From: Candidatus Omnitrophota bacterium
Lineage (GTDB): Bacteria > Omnitrophota > Gorgyraeia > Aquiviventales > Aquiviventaceae
Assembly: GCA_016193195.1 (NCBI GenBank)
Contig: JACPSQ010000074.1
Coordinates: 1 to 10,645, forward strand
Direction of reading: 5' to 3'
DNA length: 10,645 nucleotides
Shown: positions 6,887-10,645 of the stretch, one piece after another
Position numbering within the stretch: position 1 is the first letter of the stretch
How the letters are laid out: every line of letters starts with the position of its first letter
The notes under the pieces: model-generated
Databases searched by the model: none
Seen by the model: the letters and a program-made list of their open reading frames with translations, nothing else
What the model was told of the DNA's origin: nothing
Made by a program: the position numbers and the translations under genes

Positions 6887-7824
6887 GGCAACTGATGGGC
6901 GGGTGGACAGGGCCGATGGAGATCGATAGGGCTGCGAGCCACTCGGCCAAACTGCCGATTGTGGCGTGGCAGGTACGCCTCCAAGAAGCGATTGGCCGCG
7001 TCGCGGGTTGCCACGCCAGCCAACCGCAGCTCCTTCACGAGGCGATCCTGGAAGGTCCCAAAGAGCCGTTCAATCCGCCCCTTCGCTTGGGGCGAATAGG
7101 CGGGGATGACCTGGACCCCCAGCTCGCTGAGGGCGCGCTCGAACTGGCTCTGGGGCCCTGCCCGTCCAGCCAGCTCGTCCTGAATAGTCCGCTTGCCCAG
7201 CGCGCGGTACGTCGTGTGCCGGTCGACGTAGACGCTCTGGGGCAGCCCATAGCGCCGGGCATACCGCGCGAAGCTGTCCAGGGCCGGCAGCGTGCCTTCG
7301 TAGTCGTAGAAGCGCGCGAAGACGCGATTGGTGGCGTCGTCGATGTAGCCCATCAACACCAGGCGGGGCCCACGGCCTTCCAGCCAATCATGATGCGACC
7401 CGTCGACTTGGATCATCTCGCCACAGCACGCCTTGCGCTCGCGCCACTGATGATGCCGCGGCGTCTGCTGCTGGCCCCGCCAGAGGCCGGCGGCCCCCAG
7501 CCACCGCCGCAGCGTCTCCCGCCCCAGCCGGAGGCGATGCCGCTCGGCGAGCTTCTCCCGCGCCAGCGTCGGCCCGAAGTCGGCGTAGTGGGCCCGGTAG
7601 AGGGCCACCACGCGCTGCTGGAATGCGTCGGCGTGTCGACGATTCGACCGCCGACCCCGGAGCCGGTGTCCAACGCCCCGCGGGCCGTCCTGCCGAATCC
7701 GCCGCACGAGGCGCCGGATCTGGCGCACCGACCGGCCAAGCAGCTCGGCGGCTTGCCCTTGCCGGACCTTCCGGTCGATCACCTGCTGGATCACGTACAG
7801 CCGCTTGCTCTCCTCGCCCGTCAT
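6829..7824 (-). CDS. IS1202/ISNCY-family DDE transposase (C-terminus probably frameshifted)
   Basis: 331 residues. The N-terminal region has two helix-turn-helix units: VRQGQAAELLGRSVRQIRRLVRR (about 20-42), and a second segment through LAERHRLRLGRETLRRWL (about 92-109). The rve-like catalytic core follows, with VDGSHHDWLEG (D141), YVDRHTTYR (D201) and SPQAKGRIERLFGTFQ (E252) as the DDE triad. YIDDATNRVFARFYDYEGT is typical of this IS group. The enzyme would cut and join the IS ends. I chose the ATG at 7824 because AAGGAGG lies 8 bases upstream and the protein then starts MTGEE as relatives do. Another ATG at 7842, with its own AGGAGG 5 bases upstream, would add six residues. The last ~20 residues look out of frame, so activity is uncertain. 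Confidence 0.85.
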   Translation of the reverse strand: MTGEESKRLYVIQQVIDRKVRQGQAAELLGRSVRQIRRLVRRIRQDGPRGVGHRLRGRRSNRRHADAFQQRVVALYRAHYADFGPTLAREKLAERHRLRLGRETLRRWLGAAGLWRGQQQTPRHHQWRERKACCGEMIQVDGSHHDWLEGRGPRLVLMGYIDDATNRVFARFYDYEGTLPALDSFARYARRYGLPQSVYVDRHTTYRALGKRTIQDELAGRAGPQSQFERALSELGVQVIPAYSPQAKGRIERLFGTFQDRLVKELRLAGVATRDAANRFLEAYLPRHNRQFGRVARSPIDLHRPCPPAHQLPIAPRRSTPRSASTASSIC

Positions 7825-7866
7825 CACGAAGACCTCCTTCATCACGACCTCCTGGTAGCATCGTGA

Positions 7867-7921
7867 TAGTAGAGGACACTTCTATCGGGCTAAAAGAGGA
7901 CATTATCATTGGGCGGTAACA
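7867..7921. repeat. Right end of the IS with two tandem 24-bp subterminal repeats
   Basis: Two adjacent 24-base copies at 7891-7914 and 7867-7890, followed by the 7-base tip GGTAACA. Read on the minus strand they match the left-end units (GCCCAAT, then a TGTCCTCT core). The inner copy has drifted more than the outer one. Confidence 0.78.
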
Positions 7922-7937
7922 GGAGTCGCCGATGTCG
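7922..7937. repeat. Right target-site duplication of the insertion sequence
   Basis: Exact copy of the 16-base sequence at 6602-6617, beginning immediately after the right tip of the element. Confidence 0.8.
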
Positions 7938-7950
7938 AGTCGCCGATGTC
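7923..7950. repeat. Perfect 14-bp tandem duplication at the IS insertion site
   Basis: GAGTCGCCGATGTC occurs twice in a row (7923-7936 and 7937-7950) with no mismatch. A further copy lies left of the IS inside its target duplication. The pre-insertion site therefore probably already held two tandem copies, a possible protein-binding direct repeat, although a complex insertion event could also have made it. The remaining bases to 8016 show no gene or clear signal. Confidence 0.75.
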
Positions 7951-8016
7951 ATTTGCGCCCCACGACGCGCAATTTTCGAATTTCTCACAGCATTCTCCCG
8001 CGCAGTGTTGTTCTTT

Positions 8017-8298
8017 TCACGGCATGAGTACTTTGGGCGTGTCATTGCTTGGCGAATTCACCAACGCCGAGATGGGTGAGGCTTTCATCCGTGTCGCTGC
8101 ATACGGCTTCAAGAGGGCGCGCGCTTGCTCGGGACCGAGCCCATCGCTGAGCCAAGTCGTCTCGCTCTCACGGGGAAGAATCACGGGCATCCGGTCGTGG
8201 ATTGGGGCGAGCAGTTCATTGGGTGTTGTGGTGATGATGGTGCACGACGCCACCGGTTCGCCGCCGAGTGAAAGAAGGGTCCAACTCCAGACTGGAGC
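8017..8298 (-). pseudogene. C-terminal remnant of an SRAP (YedK/HMCES-type) protein
   Basis: About 94 codons match the C-terminal half of SOS response-associated peptidase family proteins: TIITTTPNELLAPIHDRMPVIL, then LLKPYAATRM and SALVNSPSNDTP close to the stop. The histidine of PIHDRMP corresponds to the conserved active-site histidine of YedK-like proteins, which shield abasic sites in single-stranded DNA by cross-linking through an N-terminal Cys2. That Cys2 start and the whole N-terminal half are missing. The frame is open only back to a TAG at 8343-8341, and the residues before about 8298 no longer resemble the family. A GTG at 8253 could start a 78-residue product, but it would lack the catalytic cysteine, so I call a degraded gene. 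Confidence 0.82.
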
Positions 8299-8430
8299 GC
8301 CAACAGAGTTCGCTTCCCTGGGACCCGGATTTGGAGGAGGCTAGCGACGCTCCTCCCTACATCCTCTTGATCGACAACTGGTTCCCGATCCGTCCCCGCC
8401 GCCGAAAGCTTGTCAGTCCAGCGAACTCTC
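8299..8430. other. Intergenic stretch with no recognisable feature
   Basis: These bases lie between the SRAP remnant and the third gene of the TA-like operon. I see no N-terminal SRAP sequence, no convincing terminator hairpin and no promoter here. It may be the scar where the SRAP gene was truncated. Confidence 0.4.
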
Positions 8431-8703
8431 TCAATCAAAATACGTCGGCTTACCGTGTAAGAGCGAGTCAAGATATCGCTCGACATCATGCCGGAAAATA
8501 CCAGCTACCGCCCGGCCCTGCTTATCCGTAATGACCGGGCCGTTCCGTCCGTCCATCCATTCCGCAAAATGCTTCCAGACCCGTTCTTGAATGAGCTCTC
8601 GAGCCTCTTCAGCAGAAAGCGACCCCTTGAGCCGTCGCGCGTAGGGATTGCGTCGGCCTTTCATCTTGAAAAAGACGTACCCCGTCCTCATCCGCTTAGC
8701 CAT
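8431..8703 (-). CDS. Unrecognised 90-aa protein, third gene of the toxin-antitoxin operon
   Basis: I do not recognise this protein. It has a basic N-terminus (MAKRMRTGYVFFKMKGRRNPYARRLKG), a central amphipathic helix (AEEARELIQERVWKHFAEWM, about 31-50), a strand-turn segment GPVITDKQGRAVAGI (about 55-69), and a second helix RHDVERYLDSLL (about 71-82) before a short aromatic C-terminus. The ATG lies inside the last codons of the antitoxin gene (8-base overlap, different frame) with no good Shine-Dalgarno, so it is probably translated by coupling. That tight overlap makes it part of the toxin-antitoxin transcript. It could be a chaperone, an accessory DNA-binding partner or a second regulator. 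The segment around VITDKQGRAVAGI loosely recalls prevent-host-death-type antitoxins, but that is weak. Confidence 0.7.
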   Translation of the reverse strand: MAKRMRTGYVFFKMKGRRNPYARRLKGSLSAEEARELIQERVWKHFAEWMDGRNGPVITDKQGRAVAGIFRHDVERYLDSLLHGKPTYFD

Positions 8704-9019
8704 GCCCGATTGCCAAGCGTGCCTTGCGGGGTTTAATGTGAATCACCAGTTCCCCGTTGAGCGCAGTGACGACCTTGATGAGGGTGTCGAGCGTAAAGTT
8801 ATGGGTTTCGGCCTTCTCTAGCTTTGCAATGAAAGGCTGGCTGACCTTTAGGCGGCGGGCGAGCGTCTTCTGCGTCATGCCCTGCCGTTGCCGCAGATTG
8901 ATAATCGCATCCACAATCCGCAGCTTTTCGAACTCCTCCTCATAGCCGCGCCGGAATCGCTGATCTTTGAGCAGGCGGCCCATGACCTGCCGATGACTGA
9001 CAGCACGAATTGGCTTCAT
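8696..9019 (-). CDS. XRE-family antitoxin (HigA-like)
   Basis: 107 residues. The N-terminal third is charged and helical. An XRE/cro helix-turn-helix follows at about 36-90: VDAIINLRQRQGMTQKTLARR as the first helices, VSQPFIAKLEKAETHN as recognition helix and turn, then TLDTLIKVVTALNGELVIHI. This layout is typical of antitoxins paired with Gp49/HigB-like toxins, which bind the toxin and repress the operon promoter. The gene begins 5 bases after the toxin stop. I chose the ATG at 9019 because AGGAGG (9033-9028) lies 8 bases upstream, just before the toxin stop codon. The GTG at 9028 would sit directly against that AGGAGG and is unlikely. The inverted repeat in the toxin promoter is its likely operator. 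Confidence 0.9.
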   Translation of the reverse strand: MKPIRAVSHRQVMGRLLKDQRFRRGYEEEFEKLRIVDAIINLRQRQGMTQKTLARRLKVSQPFIAKLEKAETHNFTLDTLIKVVTALNGELVIHIKPRKARLAIGHG

Positions 9020-9024
9020 CCGAC

Positions 9025-9387
9025 TCACCTCCTCACCGTAATCAACCCTTGCTCGTAGCGCCGCACGAAGTCTGCGAGCCGGGACTGCGCCAGTCGCTGC
9101 TCTGCGGGCGGCACCGGCCCGGTCTTCTTCCGGAACGCATGGAGAATCACCGCAAACCCCTTACCAACGAAGGCATACAGAATGCGCACCTGCTTGGGGC
9201 GCAGCTCATACAGCTTGTCGCCCAAATACTCGGTAATCGGCCGCCGCAAGCTTTCCCCATGCTCCTCCAGATAGCTGATGTAGGCGAACGCTTTCTGTTG
9301 GTCATCTTGCGGCAGTCCCAAGAGAAACGCCAAAGCCGGTGTGTTGCCTCGTGTATCGGGATAGTAGACCACGGCCTTGCGAGCCAT
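9025..9387 (-). CDS. Gp49/HigB-like (RelE superfamily) toxin
   Basis: A 120-residue protein of the phage-derived Gp49-like toxin family. It has an N-terminal strand (KAVVYYPD), a helical middle (LPQDDQQKAFAYISYLEEHG, about 25-44), the strand pair GDKLYELRPKQVRILYAFVGKGFAVILHAFRKKT in two parts (about 56-75 and 76-89), and the C-terminal EQRLAQSRLADFVRRY helix. The basic residues R63, R68, R86, K87 and K88 sit where RelE/HigB toxins carry RNA-contacting residues. Members cleave mRNA, usually on the ribosome. The toxin-first order followed by an XRE antitoxin is the HigBA-type arrangement. The ATG at 9387 is preferred over the upstream TTG at 9393, which overlaps the -10 box. No Shine-Dalgarno precedes it and the promoter implies a leaderless start. 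Confidence 0.9.
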   Translation of the reverse strand: MARKAVVYYPDTRGNTPALAFLLGLPQDDQQKAFAYISYLEEHGESLRRPITEYLGDKLYELRPKQVRILYAFVGKGFAVILHAFRKKTGPVPPAEQRLAQSRLADFVRRYEQGLITVRR

Positions 9388-9392
9388 AATCA

Positions 9393-9421
9393 AGTATATA
9401 ACCTCTGAGTTATACCGTCAA
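9393..9421 (-). promoter_or_regulatory. Near-consensus sigma70 promoter of the TA operon, predicted leaderless
   Basis: On the minus strand TTGACG (9421-9416) and TATACT (9398-9393) are separated by exactly 17 bases; each hexamer matches consensus at five of six positions. The -10 box ends five bases before the toxin ATG at 9387, which places transcription start at or within one or two bases of that ATG. It lies immediately after the end of the broken gene upstream, so the TA operon carries its own promoter. Confidence 0.75.
9397..9414. promoter_or_regulatory. Inverted-repeat operator inside the TA promoter
   Basis: TATAAC (9397-9402) and GTTATA (9409-9414) form a perfect 6-base inverted repeat around CTCTGA. 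It covers most of the spacer and touches the -10 box, where a repressor would block RNA polymerase. The XRE antitoxin is the obvious candidate to bind it. This is inferred from position and symmetry. Confidence 0.6.
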
Positions 9422-9987
9422 GAGGCGACTTTCCTGCCCTATCTCACTCCAAGAATCCAGCCTTCGAGGTCTGCGACGGCCCGTTCGTCCGCTGTCAGCG
9501 ATGGCTGAAACAGCTGCGCCAGGTTGCCCGCCAGGTCGGTTTCCTGCAGCCAGCGGCTGACGGTGTAGGCATCTTGCTGATCCGGGGTCCGTCCGGCGGC
9601 CGGATAGCGGCTGCGCCAGAGGGAGGGATAGACTTCCGCGATCACATGGACGCCGGACTTCGGCGCCCACCCATCGAAGGGCCAGAAGTGGACCGTCGGA
9701 CCGAGAGTCCGCCGCAAAAACCGAAGCCATGGAATACCTGCATGGCTGGACTTGGCCACGGATCCCGGCACGCCAAAGTGAAACACTGACTTGGACGCGC
9801 CGGATCGCTGTTCGGTGAGCCGCCGCCAGCGGGGATTGCCCTGCCGAGCTGCGCCGTTGCCGCAGACCCCATCTCTCACAAACTCAACGTAGACGTGGTC
9901 CTCATCAGTCGGCCAATGTGCGCAGAAGTCATCCAAGAATCCTTCCCAGCCGCCCGCAAGGCCGTGCTGCTGGAAATAGGCTCGTGG

Positions 9988-10025
9988 AAACGAAAACGCG
10001 TGGTCAATAAACGAAAACGCGTGGT
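9988..10025. repeat. 17-bp direct repeat pair (21-bp period) next to the palindromic insertion
   Basis: AAACGAAAACGCGTGGT occurs at 9988-10004 and again at 10009-10025, separated by CAAT. The first copy belongs to the host gene (codons for the HAFSF stretch). The second joins the host-gene sequence to the inserted palindromic DNA. It is probably a duplication made during the insertion. Confidence 0.85.
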
Positions 10026-10053
10026 GGAGCCCCATGCAAGCCCGGGGCTCCAC
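10024..10053. repeat. Strong hairpin at one edge of the palindromic insertion
   Basis: GTGGAGCCCC (10024-10033) and GGGGCTCCAC (10044-10053) are perfect 10-base inverted arms around a 10-base loop. Placed inside a broken gene, this could also stop or stall transcription, but no U-tract follows on either strand. Confidence 0.8.
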
Positions 10054-10131
10054 TGCCATCGTCCTTCGACTCGCTTCGCTCGCTCGGGACGACCCCTCGT
10101 CTCGGTGGAGGCGACATCCCGAGCGAAGGGT

Positions 10132-10149
10132 CCCCGGCCAAGGCCGGGG
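10132..10149. repeat. Compact GC hairpin inside the palindromic insertion
   Basis: CCCCGGCCAAGGCCGGGG has perfect 8-base arms around AA. It lies within the larger inverted-repeat structure of the insertion. Confidence 0.8.
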
Positions 10150-10413
10150 CCCGAGTCGAGGGGTCGATGCCCACCAGCGTGGGCGGCTCAGCGCGGAACG
10201 TCGTGGCCAACCATTCCGCCAGTCCCCGACGAGTCCAGTACCGTCTAGGGCTTGGCGGCGGTGGCACCTCCAGGGGTACCTCCGACCCGCTGGCGACATA
10301 GGCGCGCAACCCCTTCAGACTCGCCGTCGGCGTTTTCGCCCCCGAGTAATCAATGCCGATGTAACGCGAAAAGAGGGTCATTGCCGAGGGATGCCCGGAT
10401 CAGCTAGGCGGGA

Positions 10414-10617
10414 CTATTTAGGACGGCACCGGTCTTTCTTCCAGCTTAAAGTGGGGTCAACGTGCGGATCGTGCTGGTATTTGGTACGGCCGTTCAGCTT
10501 GTCGGTGGCGCTTGAGACAAGGCCAACCGGCGGATTGTTCTTTCTCTTCTTGCCCTTGTGCGAATACGCTTCTACCGTTATCTCCGCTTTCTTCCTTCTG
10601 CTTCCCGTTCTTGGCAT
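10414..10617 (-). pseudogene. N-terminal stub of a site-specific DNA methyltransferase (type III Mod-like)
   Basis: 67 codons starting with a basic segment and then AYSHKGKKRKNNPPVGLV and KYQHDPHVDPTLSW. This resembles the conserved N-terminal segment of a group of adenine-specific, type III-like DNA methyltransferases (pattern Y-x-HK-x-K-x2-NNPPVGLV followed by YDPHLDP-x-L-x-W). Resemblance stops after the Trp at about residue 59, and a stop follows within nine codons. The catalytic DPPY and SAM-binding regions are absent, so the stub cannot be active. The ATG at 10617 has a G-rich GGGGGAAAG upstream, as an intact gene would. The downstream part was probably lost in the rearrangement that brought in the neighbouring hypothetical gene, which starts 33 bases further on. 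Confidence 0.62.
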
Positions 10618-10645
10618 ATCTTTCCCCCAAAACCACGCATTGCAG

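Larger units (their letters stand above)
6618..7921 (-). mobile_element. IS1202-family (ISNCY group) insertion sequence, 1304 bp
   Basis: The element is bounded by inverted tips TGTCAACGCCCAAT (left) and, on the opposite strand, TGTTACCGCCCAAT (right). The terminal similarity extends for about 45-50 bases and includes a shared ATGTCCTCTTTT block. A perfect 16-bp duplication flanks it. It encodes one DDE transposase of the IS1202/ISNCY type on the minus strand and no passenger gene. The perfect duplication suggests a fairly recent insertion. The damaged-looking transposase tail suggests the copy may not be autonomous, or that it moved with help from another copy. It lies between the metal-efflux operon and the debris region, oriented so that its transposase points toward the efflux genes. 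Confidence 0.88.
10003..10162. mobile_element. 160-bp palindrome-rich insertion (REP/MITE-like)
   Basis: The insert is defined by the rejoined reading frame of the host gene. Its exact edges can slide by a few bases, because GGTCAAT and GGTCGAT border the two sides. It is made of several nested inverted repeats: a 10-bp-arm hairpin at 10024-10053; TCGACTCG (10066-10073) pairing with CGAGTCGA (10152-10159); CGCTCGGGA (10081-10089) pairing with TCCCGAGCG (10117-10125); and a compact hairpin at 10132-10149. It encodes no protein. Read on the minus strand it gives the odd peptide VPSERSESKDD, a translation I associate with interspersed palindromic repeats in several GC-rich bacteria; that association is from memory. 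Confidence 0.7.
9439..10381 (-). pseudogene. Conserved hypothetical gene (possible RNase H-like fold) broken by a 160-bp insertion
   Basis: Two minus-strand frames join into one protein of about 260 residues once bases 10003-10162 are removed. The N-terminal 73 residues (10381-10163) read MTLFSRYIGIDYSGAKTPTA through PPPSPRRYWTRRGLAEWL to PTLVGID. The remaining 187 (10002-9439) read HAFSFPRAYF, WPTDEDHVYVEFVRDG, CGNGAARQGNPRWRRLTE, FHFGVPGSVAKSSHAG, WPFDGWAPKSGVHVIAEVYP, RTPDQQDAYTVSRWL and LEGWILGVR. I recognise these as a widespread conserved hypothetical protein. The paired GID motifs (GIDYSGA and GIDHAFSF), with acidic residues after strands, suggest an RNase H-like fold, as in DUF429-type predicted nucleases; its function is unknown. 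The insertion is 1 modulo 3, so it shifts frame and almost certainly inactivates the gene. Confidence 0.8.

Noticed and set aside
6790..7866. 358-codon plus-strand open frame across the insertion sequence
   Set aside because: It is antisense to the DDE transposase and is proline/leucine rich with no recognisable motif.
7922..8016. dif or XerC/D-type recombination site beside the insertion sequence
   Set aside because: I saw no dif-like 11-6-11 arrangement in the flanking bases, and the simple target duplication explains the junction.
8181..8489. 102-codon minus-strand frame overlapping the SRAP remnant and the third TA gene
   Set aside because: It overlaps better-supported sequence in another frame, and its C-terminal part is only an out-of-frame reading of the SRAP remnant.
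9988..10025. CRISPR-like repeat pair
   Set aside because: There are only two 17-base copies with a 4-base spacer, explained by local duplication next to an insertion. No cas genes are present.
10024..10149. Rho-independent terminator
   Set aside because: The hairpins are strong but none is followed by a T-rich run on either strand, and they belong to a palindromic insertion within a coding region.

Overview
The window looks like an accessory or heavy-metal-resistance region of a Gram-negative, GC-rich bacterium. An outer-membrane efflux component, a lipobox on the RND adaptor and a CzcA-type pump all require two membranes. The sequence does not fix the lineage: Proteobacteria and Nitrospirota are both plausible. 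Every gene supported here lies on the minus strand.

Region 1 (1-6562, transcribed right to left) is a compact metal-efflux operon. In transcription order it holds a small secreted Cys-containing protein, an outer-membrane factor (CzcC/TolC type), a His-rich lipoprotein adaptor (CzcB type), an HME-RND pump (CzcA type), a YnfA/UPF0060 membrane protein, a P-II-like signalling protein of the kind found beside metal efflux pumps, and the first 62 residues of a cation-diffusion-facilitator-like transporter cut by the window edge. From the outer-membrane factor onward every junction overlaps by 1-4 bases, so the set is probably one translationally coupled unit. It would export divalent cations (Zn/Co/Cd type), with P-II as a candidate regulator.

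Region 2 (6602-7950) is a 1304-bp IS1202-family (formerly ISNCY) insertion sequence flanked by a perfect 16-bp direct repeat. It sits about 55 bp upstream of the first efflux-operon gene and so separates that operon from its former upstream DNA. Both ends carry two tandem copies of a ~25-bp motif. The transposase keeps its DDE residues, but its C-terminal tail appears frame-broken.

Region 3 (7951-10645) is a patch of gene debris around one intact module. It holds a C-terminal remnant of an SRAP (YedK-type) protein; a three-gene toxin-antitoxin-like operon (Gp49/HigB-like toxin, XRE antitoxin, and an unrecognised 90-aa protein overlapping the antitoxin); a conserved hypothetical gene broken by a 160-bp palindrome-rich insertion; and the N-terminal stub of a DNA methyltransferase. 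The toxin has a near-consensus promoter whose -10 box ends 5 bases before the ATG, predicting a leaderless mRNA, with an inverted repeat inside the promoter.

The items I find most worth following are the three-gene TA operon with its leaderless, palindrome-bearing promoter, the palindromic insertion in the conserved hypothetical gene, and the IS with its long target duplication upstream of the metal operon.
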